From Kaistella polysaccharea (GTDB taxonomy: Bacteria; Bacteroidota; Bacteroidia; Flavobacteriales; Weeksellaceae): a DNA stretch of 64,000 nt. Below, piece after piece: positions 15,276 through 24,194 of the stretch (position 1 is the first letter of the stretch; every line of letters starts with the position of its first letter). Under the pieces are notes generated by a model. That model worked only from the letters and a program-made list of their open reading frames with translations. It ran no database searches and was not told the DNA's origin. A program made the translations under genes and the position numbers. The stretch is taken from NCBI RefSeq assembly GCF_020410745.1, contig NZ_CP084528.1, forward strand, positions 744,001 to 808,000, in the 5' to 3' direction.

Positions 15276-16973
15276 ATGCAGTTATCAGAACAGGAAATTA
15301 TCCGGAGAGAAAAGTTACAAACCCTTGAAAAAATGGGCATTAACGCTTTTCCAGCCGAAGAATATAAAATTACAGAGACGACCAAAACCATTAAAGAAGA
15401 TTTTGTTGAAGGTAAGAAAGTGACTATTGCAGGTCGTTTGATGAGCCGCAGAATTCAGGGTAAAGCGAGTTTCGCGGAACTTCAGGATTCTGAAGGTAAA
15501 ATTCAGGTTTATTTTAACAGAGATGAAATTTGTACTGGTGAAGATAAAACGCTTTACAATGACGTTTACAAACACCTTTTAGATATCGGTGATATCATCG
15601 GAATTGAAGGTGAACTGTTCAATACGCAAGTTGGCGAAATGACCGTGAAGGTGACGGATTTTAAAATTTTAACAAAATCTTTACGTCCACTTCCACAACC
15701 AAGAACAGATGAAAATGGAGTGACTTATGATGCCTTCAATGATCCTGAACTTCGATACAGACAACGTTATGTTGATTTAATCGTAAATCCGCAAGTAAAA
15801 GAAGTTTTCATTAAAAGAACAAAATTGTTCAATGCGATGCGAACTTACTTTAATAATGCTGGCTATTTTGAAGTTGAAACTCCAATTTTACAGGCGATTC
15901 CAGGTGGTGCTGCGGCAAAACCTTTTATCACGCATCATAACGCTTTAGACATTCCCTTATATTTAAGAATTGCGAACGAACTCTATCTAAAAAGATTGAT
16001 CGTTGGTGGATTTGACGGTGTTTATGAATTCTCCAAAAACTTTAGAAATGAAGGAATGGACCGAACTCATAATCCAGAATTTACGGCGATGGAAATTTAC
16101 GTTGCTTATAAAGATTACAACTGGATGATGGATTTCACAGAAAAATTGTTGGAATTTTCTGCAATTCAAGTGAATGGAACAACGGATTCAACTTTCGGTG
16201 AACACACTATTAGTTGGAAAGCGCCATATCCAAGAGTTTCAATGACCGAATCAATTCAACATTTCACTGGATTTGACATTACTGGAAAATCAGAAAAAGA
16301 AATCTTCGATTTTGCAAGATCAATTGGTGTTGAAGTAGATGAAACAATGGGTAAAGGAAAATTAATTGATGAAATTTTTGGGGAGAAATGTGAAGGAAAT
16401 TATATTCAACCGACCTTCATTACGGACTATCCTATCGAAATGTCGCCTTTAACAAAGAAACACAGAAGCAAAGAAGGTTTAACAGAGCGTTTTGAATTAA
16501 TGGTTTGCGGTAAAGAAATTGCAAATGCATATTCCGAATTAAATGATCCAATCGATCAGAGAGAGCGTTTTGAGAAACAAGTAGAATTAGGTAAAAAAGG
16601 TGATGACGAAGCAATGTTCATCGACCAGGATTTCTTGAGAGCCTTAGAATACGGAATGCCGCCAACTTCAGGTTTGGGAATTGGAATGGACCGTTTGATC
16701 ATGTATTTAACAAACAATCCATCGATCCAGGAAGTTTTGTTTTTCCCACAAATGAAGCCGGAGAAAGCAACGCCAACTTTCGAACTGGATGAAGATGAAA
16801 GACTGGTTTTGGAGATTTTGAATTCTTCAGAGGAACCGATGACTTTAGGAGTAGTGAAAGTAAAATCTCAACTTTCTGGCAAGAAATGGGACAAAGCGAC
16901 GAAAAATTTAACGAAATACAATTTGGTTAAAGTAGAAAAAATCGACGATGTTGTTTGGATGAAATTGATGTAA
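15276..16973 (+). CDS. lysS: Lysyl-tRNA synthetase (class II) with C-terminal extension
   Basis: LysS charges tRNA-Lys. The N-terminal OB fold (about residues 50-150) includes VTIAGRLMSRRIQGKASFAELQD. The class II core follows with motif 1 (NNAGYFEVETPILQ), motif 2 (FRNEGMDRTHNPEFTAMEIY) and motif 3 (GLGIGMDRLIMYL). Typical enzymes are about 500 residues and end soon after the FFPQMKPE stretch. This one runs on for about 60 residues (EDERLVLEILNSSEEPMTLG and on), resembling a small winged-helix domain. The gene is monocistronic, with a promoter box upstream and a terminator at 16996-17022. Confidence 0.97.
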   Translation: MQLSEQEIIRREKLQTLEKMGINAFPAEEYKITETTKTIKEDFVEGKKVTIAGRLMSRRIQGKASFAELQDSEGKIQVYFNRDEICTGEDKTLYNDVYKHLLDIGDIIGIEGELFNTQVGEMTVKVTDFKILTKSLRPLPQPRTDENGVTYDAFNDPELRYRQRYVDLIVNPQVKEVFIKRTKLFNAMRTYFNNAGYFEVETPILQAIPGGAAAKPFITHHNALDIPLYLRIANELYLKRLIVGGFDGVYEFSKNFRNEGMDRTHNPEFTAMEIYVAYKDYNWMMDFTEKLLEFSAIQVNGTTDSTFGEHTISWKAPYPRVSMTESIQHFTGFDITGKSEKEIFDFARSIGVEVDETMGKGKLIDEIFGEKCEGNYIQPTFITDYPIEMSPLTKKHRSKEGLTERFELMVCGKEIANAYSELNDPIDQRERFEKQVELGKKGDDEAMFIDQDFLRALEYGMPPTSGLGIGMDRLIMYLTNNPSIQEVLFFPQMKPEKATPTFELDEDERLVLEILNSSEEPMTLGVVKVKSQLSGKKWDKATKNLTKYNLVKVEKIDDVVWMKLM

Positions 16974-16995
16974 AACCATTAAAATAAATTTTTTG

Positions 16996-17022
16996 AAGCG
17001 GACTTTACAGTTCGCTTTTTTT
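16996..17022 (+). terminator. Intrinsic terminator after lysS
   Basis: AAGCGGACT, loop TTAC and AGTTCGCTT form a 9-bp stem with one G-U pair, followed by a run of T. Confidence 0.85.
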
Positions 17023-17145
17023 GTCCCACAAAAATAAAGTTGGTTTAAATCTTCCGAAAATCCAGTTATCTAATATTTTGTATTAGTTAAGAAAAATGAC
17101 GAAATTGCATTGATCAAATCGATTTAAAAATTAAAAAAAAGAATT

Positions 17146-17562
17146 ATGAAAAGAAATGCAACAGCCATTTGGCAAGGGTCAGGTAAAGACGGAAAAGGAA
17201 ATTTAACCACTCAAAGCACAACCTTAAACAAGACCCAATATTCTTACAGCTCTCGTTTTGAAGAAGGCGTTGGGACAAATCCTGAAGAATTAGTCGCTGC
17301 AGCTCATGCAGGTTGTTTCGCGATGGCGCTATCTTTTAAAATAGATGAAGCCGGTTTTAAAGCAGAAAACTTAGAAACGAAATGTGTCATTAATCTGGAT
17401 GCGAAAGAAGGAAAAATAACGCAGTCGATGTTAACTTTGATGGCAACTGTTCACGGAATTAGTAAAGAAAAGTTTGATGAGTTAGTTGCTGATGCAGAGA
17501 AAAACTGTCCAATTTCGAAATTGCTGAATACTGAAATTAAGGTCGATGCAACTTTAGCATAA
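17146..17562 (+). CDS. OsmC-family peroxiredoxin
   Basis: The 138-residue protein matches the OsmC subfamily, thiol peroxidases that reduce organic hydroperoxides. It starts MKRNATAIWQGSGKDGKGNLTTQS. The first redox cysteine lies in PEELVAAAHAGCFAMALS, about residue 57, and the second in EKNCPISKLLN near residue 125, the standard pair. It is flanked by two terminators, so it is transcribed alone. OsmC and Ohr are close relatives; the EELVAAAHAGCFAMALS motif fits OsmC better. Confidence 0.92.
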   Translation: MKRNATAIWQGSGKDGKGNLTTQSTTLNKTQYSYSSRFEEGVGTNPEELVAAAHAGCFAMALSFKIDEAGFKAENLETKCVINLDAKEGKITQSMLTLMATVHGISKEKFDELVADAEKNCPISKLLNTEIKVDATLA

Positions 17563-17592
17563 AAAAAAAATAAAAGTTAAAAATAACTTTCT

Positions 17593-17619
17593 AATCCTCA
17601 AAAATCTGAGGATTTTTTT
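17593..17619 (+). terminator. Intrinsic terminator after the OsmC-family gene
   Basis: AATCCTCA and TGAGGATT form an 8-bp stem with a loop of about six A-rich bases, followed by a run of T. Confidence 0.82.
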
Positions 17620-17677
17620 GTGCATAATTGTGCTAATTTTATGACTGCTTTAACTTTCATATTTCAGCGAAATTCAG

Positions 17678-17685
17678 TATATTTG
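17678..17685 (+). promoter_or_regulatory. -7 box of gyrB promoter
   Basis: TATATTTG matches the consensus and lies about 100 bases upstream of the gyrB ATG. The -33 region is weak. Confidence 0.45.
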
Positions 17686-17787
17686 TTGGTCTTTTGAAAT
17701 AGAGAATAATCGCTCTATTTCTCAGCAAAATTTTAGTTAAAATGGAATTAAAATTCAAGGCAATTTGCTTTGATGAATAATAAATAT

Positions 17788-19722
17788 ATGAGCCAAAAAG
17801 AATATACAGCCAGTAGTATACAAGCGTTAGAAGGAATGGAGCACGTGAGAATGCGTCCATCGATGTACATCGGTGATGTTGGAGCAAGAGGTCTGCATCA
17901 TTTAGTTTATGAGGTGATTGACAACTCGATTGATGAAGCGTTAGCGGGACATTGCGACACGATCTCGGTAGTTATCCACGAAGGTGAATCCATTAGCGTT
18001 AAAGATAACGGTCGGGGTATTCCAGTTGATTTCCATGAGAAAGAGCAAAAATCTGCGCTTGAAGTGGTTATGACCAAAATTGGTGCGGGTGGGAAATTCG
18101 ATAAAGATTCTTATAAAGTTTCTGGTGGATTGCATGGTGTTGGGGTTTCGGTGGTGAATGCACTTTCAGTTTCCTTAATTGCAACCGTAAATAGAGATGG
18201 CAAAATTTATCAGCAGAAGTTTTCCCAAGGGAAAGCGTTAGCAGGTGTAGAAGAAATCGGAACGACTACAGAAAGAGGAACGGAAGTTTTCTTTCAGCCC
18301 GATGGATCTATTTTCCAGGAATTGGTTTATTACTATGATACTTTGGCCAGCAGACTTCGTGAACTTTCTTATTTGAATAAAGGGATTACAATTACTTTAA
18401 CCGATGAAAGAGTTACTGAAGAAGATGGTAGTCTTAAAAGCGATGTTTTCCATTCTGAAGGTGGACTGAAAGAGTTTGTAGAATACATCGACGGAAACCG
18501 TGAAAGCATTATGAATAATGTGATTTTCATGGAAGGTGAAAAAGACAATATTCCGGTTGAAGTTGCCATGCGATATAATACTTCTTATAATGAGAATCTT
18601 CATTCTTACGTAAATAACATCAACACACACGAAGGTGGAACTCACCTTGCCGGTTTTAGAAGAGCTTTAACAAGAACGTTAAAGAAATTTGCTGATGAAT
18701 TGGGACTTCCGGCAAAAGAAAAAGTAGAAGTTACTGGTGATGATTTCCGTGAGGGATTGACGGCGGTGATTTCTGTAAAAGTAATGGAACCTCAGTTTGA
18801 AGGTCAAACGAAAACGAAATTAGGAAATTCTGAAGTTTCTGGTGCAGTTGATAAAATCGTTGGTGAAATGCTAACCAACTTCTTAGAAGAGCATCCAAAC
18901 GAAGCGAAAATTATTGTACAGAAAGTAGTGCTTGCAGCGAAAGCGAGACAGGCAGCGAAAAAAGCAAGAGAACTCGTTCAACGTAAATCTCCAATGGGCG
19001 GAAGTGGACTGCCAGGAAAACTTTCTGACTGTTCTTCTAAAGATCCAGAAATTTCTGAACTATTTTTAGTCGAGGGAGATTCGGCAGGTGGAACGGCTAA
19101 GCAAGGTCGTGACCGTCATTTCCAAGCGATTCTACCTTTGCGTGGTAAAATTTTGAATGTTGAGAAATCGATGCTTCACAAAGTTTACGACAACGAAGAA
19201 ATTAAAAATATTTATACTGCTTTAGGAGTTTCTGTAGGAACTGAAGAAGACAGCAAAGCCTTAAATATTTCCAAATTAAGATATCATAAAATTGTGATCA
19301 TGTGTGATGCCGATATTGATGGTGCTCACATCGCCACTTTAATTATGACGTTTTTCTTTAGATATATGAAAGAACTCATTGAGAATGGATATGTTTATAT
19401 CGCGCAACCTCCTTTATATTTACTGAAAAAAGGAAATAAGAAGGTTTATGCCTATAACGAAAAGGAACGTGAAGAAATCACTTTAGAAATGTCACCTGAC
19501 GGAAAAGGAGTTGAAGTTCAACGTTACAAAGGTCTGGGAGAAATGAATCCTGAACAACTTTGGGATACGACGCTGAATCCTGAACGAAGAACATTAAAAC
19601 AAATTACCATCGAAAGTTTAGCAGAAGCTGACAATGTATTTTCTATGCTAATGGGTGATGAAGTTCCGCCAAGACGGGCATTCATTGAGAAGAATGCAAT
19701 TTACGCGAAAATTGACGTTTAA
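17788..19722 (+). CDS. gyrB: DNA gyrase subunit B
   Basis: The ATPase subunit of gyrase. I start at the ATG at 17788 (MSQKEYTASSIQALEGMEHV), the usual N-terminus in this group; an ATG five codons upstream and a TTG one codon before that are also in frame. The GHKL ATPase has VIDNSIDEALAGHCD, DNGRGIPVDFH and GGLHGVGVSVVNALS. The TOPRIM region has LVEGDSAGGTAKQGRDRHFQAILPLRGKILNVEK in pieces, then MCDADIDGAHI. The C-terminus has QRYKGLGEMNPEQLWDTT. The 644 residues indicate a bacterial gyrase without the large gamma-proteobacterial insert. A ParE paralogue is an unlikely alternative. Confidence 0.95.
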   Translation: MSQKEYTASSIQALEGMEHVRMRPSMYIGDVGARGLHHLVYEVIDNSIDEALAGHCDTISVVIHEGESISVKDNGRGIPVDFHEKEQKSALEVVMTKIGAGGKFDKDSYKVSGGLHGVGVSVVNALSVSLIATVNRDGKIYQQKFSQGKALAGVEEIGTTTERGTEVFFQPDGSIFQELVYYYDTLASRLRELSYLNKGITITLTDERVTEEDGSLKSDVFHSEGGLKEFVEYIDGNRESIMNNVIFMEGEKDNIPVEVAMRYNTSYNENLHSYVNNINTHEGGTHLAGFRRALTRTLKKFADELGLPAKEKVEVTGDDFREGLTAVISVKVMEPQFEGQTKTKLGNSEVSGAVDKIVGEMLTNFLEEHPNEAKIIVQKVVLAAKARQAAKKARELVQRKSPMGGSGLPGKLSDCSSKDPEISELFLVEGDSAGGTAKQGRDRHFQAILPLRGKILNVEKSMLHKVYDNEEIKNIYTALGVSVGTEEDSKALNISKLRYHKIVIMCDADIDGAHIATLIMTFFFRYMKELIENGYVYIAQPPLYLLKKGNKKVYAYNEKEREEITLEMSPDGKGVEVQRYKGLGEMNPEQLWDTTLNPERRTLKQITIESLAEADNVFSMLMGDEVPPRRAFIEKNAIYAKIDV

Positions 19723-19745
19723 TTAAAAGCGTATAACACTATATC

Positions 19746-19777
19746 AACTGCTCAGATTATTCTTGAGCAGTTTTTTT
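19746..19777 (+). terminator. Intrinsic terminator after gyrB
   Basis: AACTGCTCA and TGAGCAGTT form a 9-bp stem around GATTATTCT, followed by seven T in total. Confidence 0.85.
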
Positions 19778-19829
19778 AGCGTAAAAACGTACGAATCTTT
19801 TTAATAAAATAAAATTTGTATTTTTATAT

Positions 19830-20639
19830 ATGAGGAATTTTATAGTTTTTTCTTTCAGTGCCTTCATTTTTTTGATGGGCTGTAACCAGAAAAAAACCAT
19901 CAATACAGATTTAAATGCTGAGATTGCACCACTAAATGATAGTATTGCATCTTTTGTCATTGATTCTGTTGCAGTACAAGATTCGGTTAAAATAACAGAA
20001 AATCTTACGGCTGCCTTTCATTCAAAGATGCTTGTTTTCCCATCTTTAAGCAATAAGCGAGTTTTAGATTCTATTTACAGTGTGGAGAATATTCATTTAA
20101 ACTCCTACTCTGCTGAAAATATTACCGATTCTTTAAAAGCCAAAAAAGACAAATTTTTCCGCGACACGAAGGAATCAATTAAAGAATGGAATCCAGATTT
20201 TAAACAAACGTGGACTAATAATTCAAACATGAAGTTATTTTCAAATACCAACGGGTTTCTCACCATCAAATATACCGGAGATGGATTCACGGGCGGCGCA
20301 CATGGCTATTATTACGAAAAATACAAGGTCTTCGACCTTAAAAAAAATACGACTTTACAACTTTCTGATATTTTAAAAAATCAAAATGCTGAAATTTGGG
20401 GAAGAATATTAATGGATCATTTTCTGAAAAACGATTTGGGAAAGGGACAAAGCGAAATGTTGCTGGTTAAAGAAATTCCCTTAAATACCAATTTCTACTT
20501 TGATGAAAATAACCTCTTTTTTCTGTACAATCAGTACGAAATTATAGCTTATGCCGCCGGTCCGGTCCTCATAAAAATACCGCTGTCAGACATAAAACCA
20601 TTTTTAAATGCGGAATTTAAAAAGAGAATTGCAAAATAA
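19830..20639 (+). CDS. DUF3298/DUF4163-type lipoprotein
   Basis: The product (269 residues) has the lipoprotein signal MRNFIVFSFSAFIFLMGC, with the cysteine at 18. A DUF4163-like part lies at about 60-150. The C-terminal DUF3298 part contains GDGFTGGAHGYYYEKYKVFDL, a Gly-His turn that marks the family, and ends NLFFLYNQYEIIAYAAGPV and IPLSDIKPFL. Related extracellular domains occur in the anti-sigma factor RsiV, which binds lysozyme, but there is no anti-sigma domain here. The role is probably envelope-related and remains unknown. Confidence 0.8.
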   Translation: MRNFIVFSFSAFIFLMGCNQKKTINTDLNAEIAPLNDSIASFVIDSVAVQDSVKITENLTAAFHSKMLVFPSLSNKRVLDSIYSVENIHLNSYSAENITDSLKAKKDKFFRDTKESIKEWNPDFKQTWTNNSNMKLFSNTNGFLTIKYTGDGFTGGAHGYYYEKYKVFDLKKNTTLQLSDILKNQNAEIWGRILMDHFLKNDLGKGQSEMLLVKEIPLNTNFYFDENNLFFLYNQYEIIAYAAGPVLIKIPLSDIKPFLNAEFKKRIAK

Positions 20640-20678
20640 TCAGGCGCAAGCAAAAAGCTTTTAATCGCCCACTTTACC

Positions 20679-20686
20679 TATTTTTG
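20679..20686 (+). promoter_or_regulatory. -7 box abutting the start of the lipid-kinase gene
   Basis: TATTTTTG followed by CATCT and then the ATG at 20692. Transcription from this box would start at or very near the ATG. The identical word TATTTTTGCATC precedes the ClC gene at 39371. Confidence 0.5.
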
Positions 20687-20691
20687 CATCT

Positions 20692-21543
20692 ATGAATAAC
20701 GTTGCCTTTATTATCAATCCATTTTCGGCGCAGAAGAATTATCAACCATTTCTCACGTCACTTCAAAAAAATCTGGAAAACCCGATCTTCTACCTTTCTG
20801 AATCGGTCGCAGGAACAGAACAATTCATCACGGAAAACTTTGATAAAATTGATATTTTTGTAGCTGTTGGCGGTGACGGCACCATATCTTCTGTAGCTAA
20901 ATCACTCATTAATACCGATAAAGTATTGGCTATTTTTCCCGCTGGTTCAGGCAATGGCTTTTCGAATGAAAATAATTTCAACAAGAATCTGAAAGATCTT
21001 CTTGCTAAAATAAAAAATAATCAGCATCGGGAAATCGATACTTTTATGGTCAACGAGTACTTTTCAATTAATGTTTCCGGAACTGGATTCGATGGAAAAG
21101 TCACAAAAGCTTTTGAAAAAACAAGCCGTGGTTTTAAGAACTATATTAAAGTTTCACTTCAGACATTTTTTTCCTACAAACCCGTTGAAGTTCAATTCAA
21201 GTCACCAGACTTTCAAAAATTCAACGGAAACTATTTGATGATCAACGTTGCAAATACGCGGCAATTCGGTAACAACGCTTATATTGCGCCGCATGCAAGC
21301 ACTGTAGACGGTTTGGCAGAAGTAGTTTTGGTAAAAAAGTTCCCGTTTTGGTACAGCGGCATTTTCGCTTTTAACATGTTTTCGAAAAATTTAGAGGAAA
21401 ACAAATACATCACTTACCTTTCAGTTTCAGATATTGAATTTACGGTCAATACGGAAGATTGGCATTTAGACGGAGATTATAACCGAATTAAATCGCCTGT
21501 CTCAATTAAAGTTTTACCCCACAGCTTGAAAATCCTGGTTTAA
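20692..21543 (+). CDS. Diacylglycerol kinase-like lipid kinase (DAGK catalytic domain)
   Basis: The 283-residue protein has the DAGK/YegS fold. The N-terminus MNNVAFIINPFSAQKNYQPF is the first nucleotide-binding strand, FVAVGGDGTISSVAKSLI is the GGDG motif, and IFPAGSGNGFSNE is the PAGSGN loop. The C-terminal lobe includes VSGTGFDGKVTKAFE. YegS and DgkB relatives phosphorylate diacylglycerol or other lipids; the substrate here cannot be told. Its stop codon directly abuts the stop of the convergent photolyase gene. Confidence 0.9.
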   Translation: MNNVAFIINPFSAQKNYQPFLTSLQKNLENPIFYLSESVAGTEQFITENFDKIDIFVAVGGDGTISSVAKSLINTDKVLAIFPAGSGNGFSNENNFNKNLKDLLAKIKNNQHREIDTFMVNEYFSINVSGTGFDGKVTKAFEKTSRGFKNYIKVSLQTFFSYKPVEVQFKSPDFQKFNGNYLMINVANTRQFGNNAYIAPHASTVDGLAEVVLVKKFPFWYSGIFAFNMFSKNLEENKYITYLSVSDIEFTVNTEDWHLDGDYNRIKSPVSIKVLPHSLKILV

Positions 21544-22845
21544 TCAGGCATCCTGTAAACCCTTTTTATAAGCATTCAAGGCACGTTCGCGCGCAAATTT
21601 ATGCTCCACAATGGGTTCAGTGTATTGTTTTGAACCAAATTCAGGAACCCACTTTTTAATATAGATAAACTCCGGATCAAACTTTTTTTGCTGTTCCGTT
21701 GGGTTAAAAACTCGGAAATAAGGCGCCGCATCACAACCGCTTCCTGCACTCCACTGCCAGTTTCCATTGTTGGAAGACAAGTCATAGTCAAGCAACTTTT
21801 CCGCGAAATAAGCTTCCCCAATTCGCCAGTCCATTAAGAGATGTTTTGTTAAAAAACTCGCACAAACCATTCGAACTCTATTGTGCATAAATCCTGTTTC
21901 ATTTAACTGGCGCATTCCGGCATCTACAATCGGATATCCCGTTTTTCCTTCCTGCCATTTCTTCAAGAGATTTTCATCATAAATCCAGGAAATATGGTCG
22001 TATTTTTTCTTAAAAGATTGATGCACCACTTTCGGGAAATGATAAAGAATCTGCATGAAAAATTCCCGCCAGATCAATTCTTTCAGGTAAGTTTGATTGA
22101 GTTTCCCGCCTTCTGCAGCAAGTTTTCTAACACTAACTGTCCCAAAACGAAGATGAACACTCATTTCAGAAGTTTTTAAAGTCGGAAAATTTCGCGTTTC
22201 ATGGTAATTTTTAATGATATCCGGATCAATATGAGGAATTTCAAACTCGTATCCTGTTTTCTTAAAACCAATTTGTTTTAAAGAAAGATTTTGAGGTTCT
22301 ACATCAATTAATCGATTAAGATGTTTTTCACTGGGAAAATGCTCGATATTTTCAATGTCATATTTTTGAAGCCATTGTTTCGAATACGGTGTATAGATCG
22401 TATATGGAGTTCCGTCAGATTTTAAGATTTCATCTTTGTGAAAATGAACCTGATCTTTAAAGGATTGAAAATCTATTCCTTTAGAAGTTAAAAACTCTTT
22501 AATTTCTAAATCTCTTTTAATTGCTGAAGGTTCATAATCTTCGTTACAAATAACGCCTGAATGATCATATTCTTCGGACAACTTTTTAAATAAATCTATT
22601 GGTTTTCCGTGAAGAATTTTAATTGATTTCCCCGTTTTCTCTAAAAATTGATTCAAGGTTTGTAAAGTTTGCACGATATAATCAACGCGCCGATCTTCTT
22701 TATTTTCTAATTTTGAAAGAATTTCAGTATCAAAAATGAAAACTGGCAGAACATTTTTAGACGATTCCAAAGCTCTAAAAAGTCCATGATTATCACTCAA
22801 TCTGAGATCCCGCCGAAACCAAAAAATAGTAATTTTATCAGCCAT
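21544..22845 (-). CDS. phrB: Deoxyribodipyrimidine photolyase (cryptochrome/photolyase family)
   Basis: A light-driven DNA repair enzyme that reverses cyclobutane pyrimidine dimers using FADH. I start at the ATG at 22845 (MADKITIFWFRRDLRLSDNHG); a TTG two codons earlier is also in frame. The N-terminal alpha/beta domain holds that FRRDLRLSDN motif. The C-terminal FAD domain has LIWREFFMQILYHFP, GKTGYPIVDAGMRQLNETGFMHNRVRMV, WRIGEAYFAEKLLDYDLSSNNGNWQW and YFRVFNP. The length of 433 is normal for class I CPD photolyases. It overlaps the marR-like gene by eight bases and ends the eight-gene operon, tail to tail with the lipid-kinase gene. Confidence 0.95.
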   Translation of the reverse strand: MADKITIFWFRRDLRLSDNHGLFRALESSKNVLPVFIFDTEILSKLENKEDRRVDYIVQTLQTLNQFLEKTGKSIKILHGKPIDLFKKLSEEYDHSGVICNEDYEPSAIKRDLEIKEFLTSKGIDFQSFKDQVHFHKDEILKSDGTPYTIYTPYSKQWLQKYDIENIEHFPSEKHLNRLIDVEPQNLSLKQIGFKKTGYEFEIPHIDPDIIKNYHETRNFPTLKTSEMSVHLRFGTVSVRKLAAEGGKLNQTYLKELIWREFFMQILYHFPKVVHQSFKKKYDHISWIYDENLLKKWQEGKTGYPIVDAGMRQLNETGFMHNRVRMVCASFLTKHLLMDWRIGEAYFAEKLLDYDLSSNNGNWQWSAGSGCDAAPYFRVFNPTEQQKKFDPEFIYIKKWVPEFGSKQYTEPIVEHKFARERALNAYKKGLQDA

Positions 22846-23488
22846 TTTCAACCATTTTCAGAATTTTTATCGGATCTTCATTTCGCAAATTGGTGTAGAT
22901 GGTGTGATGAAAAGTATTCAGCTTTTTCAATGAAGTTAATAACTGTTCTTTTTCTTCGCCATTCAGTTTCCCACACATTATTTTAGAAACCATGGTTACA
23001 TCTTTCATGGACTCCTGAAAAACCTTTTTACCTTTTTCGGTCACCGAAATTCTTGTACTTCGCTTGTCATTTTCATCTGGACTTTCAACTAATAAACCAT
23101 TGCGTACCAGCCTTTTAATTATTTCTATACCCGATTGTTTTTCATGCGCATTTTTCTCGATGAGCTGCATTTTCGTGAGGGACGGATAATCCATCAATCT
23201 AAACAAGTAGGTAAAATCTTCGTTCACCAAATCGGTATGACTTTCCAGCGATTTTTTAATGAGATGTTTGGAATATCTTCCCAGCATAATCACCTGTTTT
23301 GCAATCTCATTCTCACGATCGAAAACCTGCAAATCAAATTTATCTGTCAGATTTCTCGGCGTTTCTTTTTCGTAAGCTTTCTCATTCAAATACAGTCGAA
23401 AATCCTCCAGACTTGTTTGGTTACTCGGCTGATTTTTTTGAAAAGTATCAAGCTCCGATAAAATGTCAATGATTAAATTAAGTTCCAT
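22838..23488 (-). CDS. MarR-family transcriptional regulator with N-terminal extension
   Basis: The 216 residues include a winged helix-turn-helix at about 105-170: LTKMQLIEKNAHEKQSGIEIIKRLVRNGLLVESPDENDKRSTRISVTEKGKKVF. The DxRSTRISVTEKG wing is a MarR hallmark. Most MarR proteins have 140-160 residues; here about 60 extra residues precede the DNA-binding part. Placed just before the photolyase gene and overlapping it, it may control this operon or the carotenoid genes. Its ligand is unknown. Confidence 0.88.
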   Translation of the reverse strand: MELNLIIDILSELDTFQKNQPSNQTSLEDFRLYLNEKAYEKETPRNLTDKFDLQVFDRENEIAKQVIMLGRYSKHLIKKSLESHTDLVNEDFTYLFRLMDYPSLTKMQLIEKNAHEKQSGIEIIKRLVRNGLLVESPDENDKRSTRISVTEKGKKVFQESMKDVTMVSKIMCGKLNGEEKEQLLTSLKKLNTFHHTIYTNLRNEDPIKILKMVENG

Positions 23489-23497
23489 ATAATAAAA

Positions 23498-24193
23498 TTA
23501 TAGTTTTATATTTCCTAAACCTCCGTCAACGCCGATGATTTGGCCGGTCATCCAGGAACTTCTATCCGAAAGTAAAAATTCCACCAACTGTGCGCTGTCC
23601 TCTGGCATCCCGATTCTTTGTAACGGATGCCTTTTTGCCGACGCAATTCTTTTATCTTCTGTGGAAAGCAGTTGGGCGGCAAGATCAGTATCAGATAATG
23701 ACGGCGCAATTACATTTACTCTGATTTTAGAGGCAGAAAGTTCGGCTGCCAAACTTTTAGCAAAACCTTCAATCGCACCTTTACTGGCAGCAATAGAAGT
23801 GTGAAATGGCATTCCTACTTTCGCCGCAACGGTTGAGAATAATACAATACTTGCCGATTTTGATTTTTTAATAGCTGGTAAACATTTCTGAATTACTTTA
23901 ACCGCTCCCATAAAATTCTGGTTAAAATCAGCTAAAAAATCCTCTTCTGTTAATCTGTTAAATGGCCTCAAATTAATTGAGCCTGGGCAGAAAACCAGAC
24001 CGTGTAATTCCTCCGGTAAAGATAGTGAGCTCAGGTCATCTGTAGAAACGTCCAGTTCAAAAAATTTCGTTTCTAAACTTTCTAATTCTGTCGTTAAATT
24101 TCTAGATATTGTAAAAAGATTTTCATCTTTTAACAGTTGAGCCGTGGCCAGTCCAATTCCTCTTCCAGCGCCAACAATCAGTATATTTCTCAT
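23498..24193 (-). CDS. Short-chain dehydrogenase/reductase
   Basis: A classical SDR of 231 residues. The cofactor loop is NILIVGAGRGIGLATAQLL (GxxxGIG). The catalytic triad is seen in VLFSTVAAKVGMPFHTSIAASKGAIEGF, but with His at the position usually occupied by the catalytic Tyr, or with the Tyr missing: the SxxxK spacing (SIAASKGAIEG) lacks the standard YxxxK. Later parts, RVNVIAPSLSDTDLA and WMTGQIIGVDGG, are normal. Such members occur next to photolyase genes in several bacteria. The missing Tyr suggests altered chemistry or a non-catalytic role. The start is two bases from the DUF2256 stop. Confidence 0.88.
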   Translation of the reverse strand: MRNILIVGAGRGIGLATAQLLKDENLFTISRNLTTELESLETKFFELDVSTDDLSSLSLPEELHGLVFCPGSINLRPFNRLTEEDFLADFNQNFMGAVKVIQKCLPAIKKSKSASIVLFSTVAAKVGMPFHTSIAASKGAIEGFAKSLAAELSASKIRVNVIAPSLSDTDLAAQLLSTEDKRIASAKRHPLQRIGMPEDSAQLVEFLLSDRSSWMTGQIIGVDGGLGNIKL

Positions 24194-24194
24194 T

